From positions 1,048,167-1,112,166 of the forward strand of contig NZ_FQXC01000001.1 of the NCBI RefSeq assembly GCF_900129875.1: a DNA stretch of 64,000 nucleotides. The letters are read 5' to 3'. The notes under the pieces are model-generated. The model did no database searches. It was not told the DNA's origin and saw only the letters and a program-made list of their open reading frames with translations. How positions within the stretch are numbered: the stretch's first letter is position 1; each line of letters begins with the position of its first letter. The DNA is from Marivita hallyeonensis. GTDB lineage: Bacteria; Pseudomonadota; Alphaproteobacteria; Rhodobacterales; Rhodobacteraceae. Shown here one piece after another: positions 45,558 through 54,095 of the stretch. The position numbers were made by a program, and so were the translations under genes.

Positions 45558-47321
45558 ATGTTCAGCACGTGCGACATCGACCGCCACGATACCGACATCC
45601 TGATCCTCGGCACGGGCGGGGCGGGCATGTTCGCCGCTCTGCACGCAATGCAGACCGCGCCCGAAGGCACGAAGGTGACCATCGCGGTCAAGGGCCTGAT
45701 CGGCAAATGCGGCTGCACGCGCATGGTGCAGGGCGGCTACAATGTGGCTCTGGGCAACGGAGACAGTGTTGAGCGGCATTTCATGGATACGATCGAGGGT
45801 GGCAAATGGCTGCCCGATCAGGACATGGCGTGGCGGTTGTGTGAACAGGCGGTGGTGCGCATCCGCGAGTTGGAAAACGAGATCGGCTGTTTCTTCGACC
45901 GCAACGCCGACGGGTCTTTGCACCAGAAAGCCTTTGCCGGGCAAACGGCGGACCGTACGGTGCACAAGGGTGACCTGACTGGTATCGAGATCATCAACCG
46001 GCTGATGGAGCAGGTGCTCTCGCGCCCGGTCGAAAAGCTGCAGGAACACCGTGCGATTGGGCTGATCCCGACGAAAGACGGCTCGGCGTTGGCCGGTGTG
46101 CTCATGATCGACATGCGCACCGGCAAGTTCCGGTTTGTGCGCGCCAAGACAGTGCTGATGGCGACGGGCGGCGGCCCGACGATGTACAAGTACCACACGC
46201 CCTCGGGCGACAAGACAATGGATGGGCTGGCGATGGCGCTGCGCGCCGGTCTGCCGCTGCGCGACATGGAGATGGTGCAATTCCATCCGACGGGCCTCTT
46301 GGCGGGCGATCACACGCGGATGACCGGAACAGTGCTCGAGGAAGGCCTGCGCGGTGCTGGCGGGCAGTTGGTCAACCACGCGGGCCAGCGGTTCATGTTC
46401 GACTACGATGCCAAGGGCGAACGCGCGACGCGCGACGTGGTGAGCCGCGGCATCTATGCCGAGATGCGCAAGAACAACAATCCCGACCAGGAAGGCGTCT
46501 TCATCTCGATGGCGCATCTGGGGCCGGAGAACGTCGTGAAGAAATTCAAGGGCATGGTCAAGCGCTGCGCCGATTGCGGGTTCGATCTGGCCGGGGGGCT
46601 GGTCGAGGTGGTGCCGACCGCGCATTACTTCATGGGCGGCGTGGTCGTGGACGTGGACACGCGCACGGCGATGGAAGGACTCTATGTCGCCGGTGAGGAT
46701 GCCGGCGGCGCGCACGGATCGAACCGTCTGGGCGGGAACGGAGTTGCGAACTCAACTGTCTATGGCGGCATCGCGGGGGATGTGATGGGTGCCGATATCC
46801 GCGGCATGGGTGCGTTGCGCGATCCGGATGAGACGGTGCTCGAGGCCGAACTGACCCGCGCCTGCCATCCGCTGACACGAGACCCCGCACTGGTCTTGCC
46901 TCTGCGCAAGCAGTTGCAGGAGGCGATGTGGGATGATGTCGGCGTGATGCGGACCGAAGCCGGGCTGAACCACGGGCTGAAGCGGATCGCCGAGATCTCG
47001 GAGGAACTGATGGAGGTCGGTGTGGCCGCGGACAGTCTTGCCTTTAACTTGACCTGGCACGACTGGCTCAACATGCGCTCGCTTTGCGATATTTCCGAGG
47101 TGATCACCAAAGCCGCGCTGGCACGGAATAATTCGCGCGGTGCGCATTACCGCGAGGACTTCCCCGAGCCGGGGGCGATGATCGACAGCTATTTCACTGT
47201 CGCACAGCAAAAGGGCGATACGGTCGAAGTGACGCGCGAGGACGTGAAGTTCACCATTGTCAAACCGGGTGAGACGATCCTGCCTGACGGCGAACCAGAT
47301 ACACTGGTGGCGGCGCAATGA
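45558..47321 (+). CDS. complex-II-like flavoprotein lacking the covalent-FAD His
   Basis: A 587-residue SdhA/FrdA/NadB-family flavoprotein. It has the FAD motif LGTGGAGMFAALHA and catalytic-site segments VQFHPTGLL, ATRDVVSRGIY, AHYFMGGVVV and HGSNRLGGNGVANS. The position that holds the FAD-linking His in SdhA/FrdA (SHTVSAQGG) reads GCTRMVQGG, with Cys53 in place of His, so FAD is probably not covalently bound in the usual way. In E. coli FrdA, loss of this His spares fumarate reduction but abolishes succinate oxidation. The substrate may be a substituted dicarboxylate. The stop overlaps the hydratase alpha gene by 4 nt. Confidence 0.88.
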   Translation: MFSTCDIDRHDTDILILGTGGAGMFAALHAMQTAPEGTKVTIAVKGLIGKCGCTRMVQGGYNVALGNGDSVERHFMDTIEGGKWLPDQDMAWRLCEQAVVRIRELENEIGCFFDRNADGSLHQKAFAGQTADRTVHKGDLTGIEIINRLMEQVLSRPVEKLQEHRAIGLIPTKDGSALAGVLMIDMRTGKFRFVRAKTVLMATGGGPTMYKYHTPSGDKTMDGLAMALRAGLPLRDMEMVQFHPTGLLAGDHTRMTGTVLEEGLRGAGGQLVNHAGQRFMFDYDAKGERATRDVVSRGIYAEMRKNNNPDQEGVFISMAHLGPENVVKKFKGMVKRCADCGFDLAGGLVEVVPTAHYFMGGVVVDVDTRTAMEGLYVAGEDAGGAHGSNRLGGNGVANSTVYGGIAGDVMGADIRGMGALRDPDETVLEAELTRACHPLTRDPALVLPLRKQLQEAMWDDVGVMRTEAGLNHGLKRIAEISEELMEVGVAADSLAFNLTWHDWLNMRSLCDISEVITKAALARNNSRGAHYREDFPEPGAMIDSYFTVAQQKGDTVEVTREDVKFTIVKPGETILPDGEPDTLVAAQ

Positions 47322-48274
47322 TCCCGATCGACCTCATCCAGAAAACCGCCGAGACGTTGATGGACAAGGCGGCGATCGAGATCCCGCAGGATTATCTCGA
47401 CGGACTGCAGCAGGCGGCGAAGACCGAGGACGGCGATCTGTCGAGTTTTGTCCTGAAGGCCATGCTCGACAATTACGAAGCGGCTAAGGAAGACCGACGT
47501 GCGATGTGCGGGGACACCGGCGTGCCGCGCTGGTTCATCAAGATGGGCAACGAGGCACGGATAGAAGGCGGGATGGTCGCGCTTGAAACCGCGCTCCGCC
47601 GGGCAACGGCGAATGCCACCAACGGCGTGCCGCTGCGACCAAACCGCGTTCATCCGCTCTGGCGCACCGACCACGACAACAACGTGGGCATCAATGCGCC
47701 TGAGATCGAGTACGGGTTCGAGCCGGAAGGCGATTGGATCGACCTCATCACCGTACACAAGGGTGGCCTCTTTGGTACGGATTACCGGATGCTCTTTCCG
47801 AGCGACGGCATTCAGGGGATCAAGCGGTTCTACCTCGACAGCCTCATGGCGTTTGGCAAGCGTGGCCTCGCCTGTCAGCCGGCGATCATCGGGATCGGCC
47901 TTGGCGGGTCGAAGGACACCTGCATGGTGCTGGGCAAACGGGCGGCGGTGCTGCGCACGGTGGGCAGCCGCAATTCGGACCCCCGCATTGCCGAAATGGA
48001 GGACGAGTTCAAGGAACTGGGCAACTCCATCGGCATGGGCGCGATGGGCTTTGTCGGCAAGAACATGGTGATCGATTGCAATATCGAGGTGGGCTACTGC
48101 CACACCGGCGGGATGCCTATGTCGGTGCACGCCTTTTGCCTGTCCTCTCGCCGCGCGGTGGCGCGTGTCTGGCCGGACGGGCGGGTCGAATACCGGACCG
48201 ATCCGGACTGGTTCACCGACTACCAGCGCCGCGACACCGTGGAGTGGGAACCGGTGCGCGAGGCGGCGGAATGA
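47318..48274 (+). CDS. class I fumarase/tartrate dehydratase-type hydratase, alpha subunit
   Basis: A 318-residue protein of the oxygen-sensitive 4Fe-4S class I fumarase family, in the two-subunit form. Candidate cluster ligands are Cys64 (RAMCGDTG), Cys202 (GGSKDTCM) and Cys261 (VGYCHTGGMP). GIGLGGSKD is the family glycine motif. Relatives hydrate fumarate, mesaconate or dehydrate tartrate; sequence alone does not settle which. It overlaps the flavoprotein gene by 4 nt, so product transfer from that enzyme to this one is likely. Confidence 0.88.
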   Translation: MIPIDLIQKTAETLMDKAAIEIPQDYLDGLQQAAKTEDGDLSSFVLKAMLDNYEAAKEDRRAMCGDTGVPRWFIKMGNEARIEGGMVALETALRRATANATNGVPLRPNRVHPLWRTDHDNNVGINAPEIEYGFEPEGDWIDLITVHKGGLFGTDYRMLFPSDGIQGIKRFYLDSLMAFGKRGLACQPAIIGIGLGGSKDTCMVLGKRAAVLRTVGSRNSDPRIAEMEDEFKELGNSIGMGAMGFVGKNMVIDCNIEVGYCHTGGMPMSVHAFCLSSRRAVARVWPDGRVEYRTDPDWFTDYQRRDTVEWEPVREAAE

Positions 48275-48345
48275 GTGGGCAAGGGCTTTTGAAAATCTCG
48301 GTTTACGCGATTTCGAAGGCGGTTTTCGGGAGGGATGGCCAATGA
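48271..48345 (+). CDS. 24-codon bridging ORF between hydratase subunits
   Basis: A short ORF (MSGQGLLKISVYAISKAVFG plus four residues) whose ATG overlaps the alpha-subunit stop as ATGA and whose TGA overlaps the beta-subunit ATG as ATGA. It fills the gap exactly and could let ribosomes pass from one subunit gene to the next by termination-reinitiation. The beta subunit also has its own strong GGGAGGG site. Whether the peptide has a function is unknown. Confidence 0.35.
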   Translation: MSGQGLLKISVYAISKAVFGRDGQ

Positions 48346-49010
48346 AGCCGCGTGAGATCGTCTTGTCGACCACACCCACTTCCGAGGCCATTGCGGAGTT
48401 GCGGCTGGGCGATATCGTCTACCTCAACGGTCTGATGTACACGGCGCGTGAGGGCGTCTACATGCGCGCTCTGGAGGAAAAAGCCAATATTCCCATGGAA
48501 TTGCCGAGCGAAAGCGCGGCCAACTTTCACTGCTCCCCCGCCGCGCGGATCAACCCGGACGGCTCGTTCGAGATGGGCGCTGTGACGGCCACGGCCTCCT
48601 TCCGATTTGCCAAATGGCTGCCCGAATGGATGGACAAGACCGGCGCGAAGCTCATCATTGGCAAGGGCGGCATGTCTTCGAAAGACTACAAGTCTTACTT
48701 CGTCCCGAACGGCGCAGTCTATTTGTCGACCGTGGGATATGGCACGGGTGCGCTTCTGGGGCGCGGCGTGGAAAATGTGGAGGCCGTGCACTGGAACGAG
48801 GAACTCGGTCTTGCACAGGCGATGTGGGTCATCAGATGCAAACGGATGGGACCGTTCATCGTGGCATCAGACCTGGAAGGGAATTGCTTGTTCGAACGGG
48901 AAAACGCGAAGATCGCGGAAAACATCGAACGGGTCTACGAAGGCACGAAACCGGCGGTGCTGAAGCGCTATGGCGAAAGCGACGACCGGTCTGACGAAGT
49001 GATCGGGTGA
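48342..49010 (+). CDS. class I fumarase/tartrate dehydratase-type hydratase, beta subunit
   Basis: A 222-residue beta subunit from the ATG at 48342, preceded by GGGAGGG. Family features: LRLGDIVYLNGLMYTARE near the start, HCSPAAR, GAVTATASFRF, KLIIGKGGMSS and the C-terminal MWVIRCKRMGPFIVASDLEG. It forms the active site with the alpha subunit. A 67-nt gap that is fully occupied by a small bridging ORF separates the two. Confidence 0.9.
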   Translation: MKPREIVLSTTPTSEAIAELRLGDIVYLNGLMYTAREGVYMRALEEKANIPMELPSESAANFHCSPAARINPDGSFEMGAVTATASFRFAKWLPEWMDKTGAKLIIGKGGMSSKDYKSYFVPNGAVYLSTVGYGTGALLGRGVENVEAVHWNEELGLAQAMWVIRCKRMGPFIVASDLEGNCLFERENAKIAENIERVYEGTKPAVLKRYGESDDRSDEVIG

Positions 49011-49013
49011 CCC

Positions 49014-50120
49014 ATGGAAGCGAGTCCGTTCCAACCCGGATACCCGCGACCTGAGACGCGGGATGGCGTCTTCTCGCGCGAGGAAGTCGCGCTGGCGAAC
49101 CGGAACTCCGGCATTCTCCTCGAAACGCTGTCTCTCGACGTCACACCTGTCGGTCTGCACTACCTGCTCAATCATTTCGACGTACCGCTGATCGACGAGA
49201 ACGATCATCGCCTCCTTCTGGACGGTGCGTTCGATGCGCCTCTGACCTTGAGCATGCAAGACATCCGCGCGCTGCCGCAGGTCACGGAACGGGTGACACT
49301 GGAATGTGCCGGCAACGGGCGCGAAGGGGTCAGCCCGCGCAGCCATTTGATGCCGTGGATGTACGAGGCGGTCGGCACCTCCGAATGGATGGGCACGCCG
49401 CTCGCGCCTTTGCTGGAGCGGGCCAGGCCGCGTGAACATGTGCAGGATTTCGTCTTCACCGGGGCTGATTTCGGGTTCGATAAAGGCCATGCGCACAGCT
49501 TCGCGCGCAGCTTGACGCCGGATCAGATCGCCGATCTGGAGGTGATGCTGGTCTGGGGAATGAATGGCCAACCGCTTTTGCCTCAACACGGTGCGCCGCT
49601 TCGGATCATTGTGCCCGGATGGTACGGGATGGCGAGCGTCAAATGGCTGACGTCGATCACGGCGCTGACCGAACGGTTCGATGGCTACCAGCAAAAGCAC
49701 GGGTATCACTACCGGCAACGCAGCGATGAAGCGGGGACGCCGATCACACGTATTCTGGTCAAATCGCTCATCAAGCCGCCGGGAGTTCCGGATTGGGTAA
49801 CGCGCAAGCGGTGGCTTGTGGCCGGACCCGTGACGCTGGAGGGTCGGGCGTGGTCCGGGGGCGGAGTTCCAATCGAGAGCGTGGAGGTCTTTCTTGATGG
49901 CGTATGGCAGGAGGCCGACCTGACGCGCCCCAAAAGCCGGTACGCTTGGACGCATTGGCAGGTTGAGTGGGCGGCCACACCGGGAGTTCATCACCTCATC
50001 TGCCGTGCCACGGACGCGGAAGGCAACACCCAGCCGATGCAAAGCCGGTTCGATGCGGCGGGATTCGGAAACAACTCTGTCCATCGCGTCGAGGTGCACG
50101 TTTCGGACATCCCTGCGTGA
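49014..50120 (+). CDS. sulfite-oxidase-family molybdenum enzyme, cytosolic
   Basis: A 368-residue sulfite oxidase family protein. It has the molybdopterin domain with the Mo-ligand Cys98 in LECAGNGR, GMNGQPLLPQHGAPLRIIVPGWYG, and the C-terminal dimerisation domain (WSGGGVPIESVEVFLDG, RATDAEGNTQP). Unlike exported relatives it has no Tat signal peptide, so it should act in the cytoplasm. It starts 3 nt after the hydratase beta gene. Family members oxidise sulfite to sulfate, which suggests sulfite arises inside the cell from this pathway (inference). Confidence 0.88.
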   Translation: MEASPFQPGYPRPETRDGVFSREEVALANRNSGILLETLSLDVTPVGLHYLLNHFDVPLIDENDHRLLLDGAFDAPLTLSMQDIRALPQVTERVTLECAGNGREGVSPRSHLMPWMYEAVGTSEWMGTPLAPLLERARPREHVQDFVFTGADFGFDKGHAHSFARSLTPDQIADLEVMLVWGMNGQPLLPQHGAPLRIIVPGWYGMASVKWLTSITALTERFDGYQQKHGYHYRQRSDEAGTPITRILVKSLIKPPGVPDWVTRKRWLVAGPVTLEGRAWSGGGVPIESVEVFLDGVWQEADLTRPKSRYAWTHWQVEWAATPGVHHLICRATDAEGNTQPMQSRFDAAGFGNNSVHRVEVHVSDIPA

Positions 50121-51688
50121 TGCGTGGCGCGGACCACGTGATGCGGACACTGGCCGAGCTTGGTGTCCGGGACATCTTTGCGCTTTCCGGCAATCAGATC
50201 ATGCCCTTGTTCGATGCCAGTCTGGAGGCCGGCATACGTCTCTACCACACGCGGCACGAGGCGGCGGCGGTCTACATGGCCGAAGGCTACGCCCAGCTTG
50301 CCGGCGGGCTTGGGGTCGCGCTTGTCACGGCAGGCGCGGGATTGGGCAACGCCATCGGTCCGCTTCTTACCGCAAAGGCCTCAGATACGCCGGTGCTCTT
50401 GCTGAGCGGGGACAGTCCCGTCGGGAAGGTTGGGCAGGGGGCGTTTCAGGAAATGGATCAGGTTGCGCTGACGCAATCCTTGACCAAGTGGTCAACGCGC
50501 CCGAACCGCGCCGAAGACGTCGGAGCCGTGATCCGAAAAGCGGCCCGTATCGCGCAATCGGGGCGGCCCGGCCCCGTGCATGTCTCTTTGCCCGCTGACG
50601 TTCTGACGACAGCGGCGGATGCCATCACGGGAGATGACGCGCCGCAAGACGCGCCGATTGCCGTGGCCGAGATTCAGGCGTGGCTGCGCGGGGCAAGCTC
50701 CCCGGTGATTGTGTTGGGGCCGGCCTTGTCCGAGACGCGACAGCCTGGCTTGCGGGAGCAGTTGGCCGATGCGTTGGACGCGCCCGTGATCGTGATGGAA
50801 AGCCCGCGCGGGTTGAACGATCCGGCGCTGGGCAATCTTGCGTCGATCTTTGACCGGGCAGATCAGGTGCTGCTGCTGGGCAAACCGCTCGATTTCACGG
50901 TGCAGTTCGGAACTGCCGCACCCGCCGCGTCCTGGGCCATCGTGTCTGGCGACAAGGCCGAGGTCGCGCGGGCAAAGCGAAATGTCGGCAAGCGGTTGGA
51001 TATGGCCTTGCATCAATCCCCTGTCGAGACAGCACGGCATCTGGCCCGTGCATCGACCGAACCAGCTCATCGATCCGAGTGGCGCGCCTTTGTGGCAAAG
51101 CAGACGTCACAACGGGTCGCCTTGGCGCCATCGGAGGACGCGATCCTCCCCGATGCGCTGTGCAAAAGCATCAACGCGCATATCGCCAAGGCATCATCGC
51201 CGGTGCTCATCTGCGATGGCGGTGAGTTCGGGCAATGGGCGCAGGCGGGCATCTCGGCCCCTCGGCGCATCGTCAATGGGGTGTCCGGAGCGATTGGGGG
51301 CGGGCTGTGCTACGCCATGGCGGCGCGCGCCGCCGATCCGAACGCCACGGTGTTTGCGCTGATGGGGGACGGCACCGTTGGATTTCATCTGCCTGAATTC
51401 GAAACCGCTGTGCGGGAAGACCTGCCTTTCGTCGCAGTGATCGGCAACGATCAAAGCTGGAACGCCGAACACCAAATCCAGCTGCGCGATTTTGGCCCCG
51501 AGCGTGCGCACGGCTGTACCCTGAGCGGAGCGCGCTACGATCAGGCTGTCGAGGCACTTGGCGGCTTTGGGGCGTATGTCACTGACCTGTCGGATCTGCC
51601 CTCTGCGTTGGATGACGCCGTCGCCTCTGGCAAGCCTGCCTGTGTGAATGTGGCGATCAAGGGAATGCCCGCGCCGACACTCACCTGA
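50120..51688 (+). CDS. thiamine-diphosphate-dependent enzyme (acetolactate synthase-like)
   Basis: A 522-residue ThDP enzyme with the three-domain layout. The catalytic Glu47 lies in YHTRHEAAAVYMAEGYA. A central domain follows, and the C-terminal ThDP/Mg motif starts with MGDGTVGFHLPEFET and ends with IGNDQSWN. Relatives include acetolactate synthase, 2-oxoacid decarboxylases, oxalyl-CoA decarboxylase and sulfonate-specific enzymes; I cannot choose among these. The ATG overlaps the sulfite oxidase stop by 1 nt (TGATG), so it belongs to the same operon as its last gene. Confidence 0.85.
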   Translation: MRGADHVMRTLAELGVRDIFALSGNQIMPLFDASLEAGIRLYHTRHEAAAVYMAEGYAQLAGGLGVALVTAGAGLGNAIGPLLTAKASDTPVLLLSGDSPVGKVGQGAFQEMDQVALTQSLTKWSTRPNRAEDVGAVIRKAARIAQSGRPGPVHVSLPADVLTTAADAITGDDAPQDAPIAVAEIQAWLRGASSPVIVLGPALSETRQPGLREQLADALDAPVIVMESPRGLNDPALGNLASIFDRADQVLLLGKPLDFTVQFGTAAPAASWAIVSGDKAEVARAKRNVGKRLDMALHQSPVETARHLARASTEPAHRSEWRAFVAKQTSQRVALAPSEDAILPDALCKSINAHIAKASSPVLICDGGEFGQWAQAGISAPRRIVNGVSGAIGGGLCYAMAARAADPNATVFALMGDGTVGFHLPEFETAVREDLPFVAVIGNDQSWNAEHQIQLRDFGPERAHGCTLSGARYDQAVEALGGFGAYVTDLSDLPSALDDAVASGKPACVNVAIKGMPAPTLT

Positions 51689-51690
51689 CG

Positions 51691-52308
51691 TCAGAGGTCA
51701 TGCGCCGCCATCACGGTTTGGGTCGCAGGGCGGGACATCAGGGCGTCCCGGTGCGCAGCGAGTTTCGGGAATTCGTTGATATCAACGCCGGCCTTGGACA
51801 ACCACTGCGGCACGAGGATCATGTACGCATCGCAGGTCGTGTACTGGTCGCCGAGGATCCACGGGCCTTTGAGGTAATGTGCCTCGATCAACTGCGCACA
51901 GTCCCTGAGGTTGGCGGGAACCTTCGCCGCCATGTCCTCACGCGCCTGTTCGGTGTCGGCCCAACGTGCTCCGCGCAGTTTGTGGGCAAAGGCAACATGC
52001 ATCGTGGCGCACAGATATGCGTTGAACGCGTCGGCCTGTGCCCGTCCAAAGGAAGTGTCCGGAAGCACGCCCGAGGCGGGATGCGTCGCCGCCACGTAGT
52101 TCAGGATCGCGGGGTTTTCGGTGATGATGCCCTCTGCCGTCTCCAAGGCCGGCACCCGCATCTTCGGATTGATAGCGCGATACGCGCCTTCCTTATGCGC
52201 ACCGGACTGGATCGAGATTTCGTGCGCTGTGTAGTCTGCACCGACCTCTTCGAGCAGCAGATGAGAGGCCAGTGCCGAACTGCCTTTTGCAAAGTAAAGC
52301 TTGAGCAT
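51691..52308 (-). CDS. glutathione S-transferase
   Basis: A 205-residue cytosolic GST. The N-terminal thioredoxin-like domain has LKLYFAKGSSALASHLLLEE, and the glutathione-site NPKMRVPALET and ITENPAILNYV. The helical C-terminal domain ends WLSKAGVDINEFPKLAAHRD. A beta-class-like GST. It is convergent with the ThDP enzyme gene (2-nt gap) and downstream of the TSUP gene on the same strand (26-nt gap). Confidence 0.9.
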   Translation of the reverse strand: MLKLYFAKGSSALASHLLLEEVGADYTAHEISIQSGAHKEGAYRAINPKMRVPALETAEGIITENPAILNYVAATHPASGVLPDTSFGRAQADAFNAYLCATMHVAFAHKLRGARWADTEQAREDMAAKVPANLRDCAQLIEAHYLKGPWILGDQYTTCDAYMILVPQWLSKAGVDINEFPKLAAHRDALMSRPATQTVMAAHDL

Positions 52309-52334
52309 GCGTGATTTTCCTCGTGTGGTGTCGG

Positions 52335-53078
52335 TCAGATCAGTGTGCGCAGAAGGATGCCAAGACCGAGAACAAAAGACAGGCCGATCAGAAGGCGGCG
52401 GAACGTGTTGTCGGTAATGCGCCGGAAAACCAAAATACCGATTTGAGCCGAAAGAAGAGATGCCGGAAGCGCGATCAGAAAGGCCGTGACGGTCGGGCCG
52501 TCATAGGCTCCGCGCCACCAGAGCATGAGAGACGTGGCCGCCAGAACGCTCATGTTGAAGGGTTGAAGAACGGCGCGCGTTTCCGCCTTCGGCCAAGGAC
52601 GCATGGAGCACCAGATCATCGGCAAGGCACCCGAAAGCGACGCCATGCCGCCAAGCACGCCTCCGGTGAGACCCACGCCAGCGTCAAGAACCGGCGTGCG
52701 CCGTTCGAATTTCGGAAGGTTGGCACGGAAGCTGAAGAACCCGCCATAGACGATCAGGAACGCCGCGATCACGAGCTTAAGTGTATCAGCGTTGATATGA
52801 GCAAGCAAAGTGATGCCAAGCGGCACGCCCAAGAGGCCGGGCACGATGAACCGCATCAGGCGCGGCACATTGCGGGTCAGCGCGCGGCGGACCTCCCACA
52901 GGCCCTGAAATCCGGTGATTACAGATAGCAGGGTCACCACCGCAACAGCGCTTACGGGCTCAAGAACGGCAAGAAGAAATCCAAGCGCAAACAGTGCTGT
53001 ACCGAAGCCAGCTAATCCATTGATGAAACCTGCGGCGACCGCACCCATCAGGATGTACAGAACGGAATCGAACGTCAT
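52335..53078 (-). CDS. TSUP/TauE-SafE family membrane transporter
   Basis: A 247-residue TSUP (TauE/SafE) protein with seven or eight predicted helices. It shows the family repeats AAGFINGLAGFGTALFALGFLL at the N-terminus and GLTGGVLGGMASLSGALPMIW in the middle. Relatives export sulfite, sulfoacetate or related anions after organosulfonate breakdown. It overlaps the lysR gene by 4 nt and is followed by the GST, suggesting one minus-strand operon. The nearby sulfite-oxidase-type gene fits a sulfite link (inference). Confidence 0.88.
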   Translation of the reverse strand: MTFDSVLYILMGAVAAGFINGLAGFGTALFALGFLLAVLEPVSAVAVVTLLSVITGFQGLWEVRRALTRNVPRLMRFIVPGLLGVPLGITLLAHINADTLKLVIAAFLIVYGGFFSFRANLPKFERRTPVLDAGVGLTGGVLGGMASLSGALPMIWCSMRPWPKAETRAVLQPFNMSVLAATSLMLWWRGAYDGPTVTAFLIALPASLLSAQIGILVFRRITDNTFRRLLIGLSFVLGLGILLRTLI

Positions 53079-53974
53079 GAGGCGTCGGCCTCGGACGGCG
53101 CATTGGCGGCAATCGCGTTCAGGAGGGCTTTGTGCACCTCTTCGATCACACGGATTTTCGGGTGTTCCTTGTGGTAAAGCAGCACAAGCTCCCGCGACGG
53201 GGCGTTCTGGCCCAAGGGCAACCGGCGGATCGGAATGGCATATTTTGTGACAACGCAGGGTGTCGGCACGATCGACACCCCAAGGTTGGCGTGCACCATG
53301 CTTGAGATCGCCTCGAGGTTCTCAAGCTCCATCGTTTCGCTGACGCGGACGTTGTTTTCCTGCAGCCAGGTTTCGATCTGCGTGCCGACGACCGCATCGC
53401 GATTGAAGCGGATAAACGGATTTGTTTCCAATACCTTGATCGGATCCGATACGTCGATCTCTTCTGCCGTTATAAGGTGTAGCGGTTCTTCGGCGACCCT
53501 GAGATAGGACATGCCGGGCGGTAGAAGAACCGGTTTCGAGATCAGCGCGACATCAAGCGTGCCGCGATCGAGGCTCGACATCAGCGCCGAGGTGAGCGCG
53601 GGATGAATCCGGACGTGCAGATCAGCGTATTTTGCGCGCAAGATCCGCATTCCCAATGGCGCGAGCCCGGTCAGCGTGGTCGGAACGGCCCCGAGCACAA
53701 TCTCGCCCGAAAAGCCGTCGTCACCCAAAACAGATGGGACAAGCGTGTCGTAGTCGTCGACCAGTTTGCGCGCACGCGCAACCACGGCACGGCCCAGCGG
53801 TGTCAGTTCAGGCGTCCGGCGGCTTCTGTCGAAAAGCGCGATCCCCAATTCGGTTTCCAGCGTGCGCATCTGCTGACTCACGGCCGCATGGGTGATGAAC
53901 ACCGCGTCCGCAGCCGCGCTGAAGGTTTTGTGGTCCGCCACGGCGACCAGTGTTTTCAACAACCGAATGGACAT
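53075..53974 (-). CDS. LysR-family transcriptional regulator
   Basis: A 299-residue LysR regulator. The N-terminal winged helix (SIRLLKTLVAVADHKTFSAAADAVFITHAAVSQQMRTLE region) precedes a periplasmic-binding-like co-inducer domain (about 90-290). It heads the minus-strand operon with the TSUP and GST genes and is divergent from tctCBA, the usual arrangement for a regulator of the neighbouring transporter. It also probably controls the TSUP-GST genes. Confidence 0.92.
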   Translation of the reverse strand: MSIRLLKTLVAVADHKTFSAAADAVFITHAAVSQQMRTLETELGIALFDRSRRTPELTPLGRAVVARARKLVDDYDTLVPSVLGDDGFSGEIVLGAVPTTLTGLAPLGMRILRAKYADLHVRIHPALTSALMSSLDRGTLDVALISKPVLLPPGMSYLRVAEEPLHLITAEEIDVSDPIKVLETNPFIRFNRDAVVGTQIETWLQENNVRVSETMELENLEAISSMVHANLGVSIVPTPCVVTKYAIPIRRLPLGQNAPSRELVLLYHKEHPKIRVIEEVHKALLNAIAANAPSEADAS

Positions 53975-54095
53975 GGGGTGGATTGCAGTTTCTGCTTACA
54001 GAACTTGTAAAACTTTATTTCTTCGTCAAAGCTCTACTTAAGGTTAACGTAAGTCAAGAGCCCGCACGGGGCCGAAAATCACATGGGAGGAAAGT
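53975..54095. promoter_or_regulatory. lysR-tctC divergent control region with a T-N11-A site
   Basis: A 121-nt divergent region. TTAC-N7-GTAA (53996-54010) holds a TAC-N7-GTA dyad, a T-N11-A match to the LysR binding consensus. A second, less perfect dyad (CTTA...TAAG, 54037-54053) lies nearer tctC. A strong SD (GGGAGGAAAGT) stands before tctC. Confidence 0.55.

Noticed and set aside
45384..46715. 443-codon minus-strand ORF opposite the flavoprotein gene
   Set aside because: Antisense to a gene with intact flavoprotein motifs; the His/Arg-rich translation shows no family.
44161..47321. Housekeeping succinate dehydrogenase operon
   Set aside because: Gene order, the missing covalent-FAD His and the linkage to a hydratase and sulfite oxidase argue for a specialised paralogue.
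47189..48391. 400-codon minus-strand ORF opposite the hydratase genes
   Set aside because: Antisense to the class I hydratase alpha subunit, with no recognisable domain.
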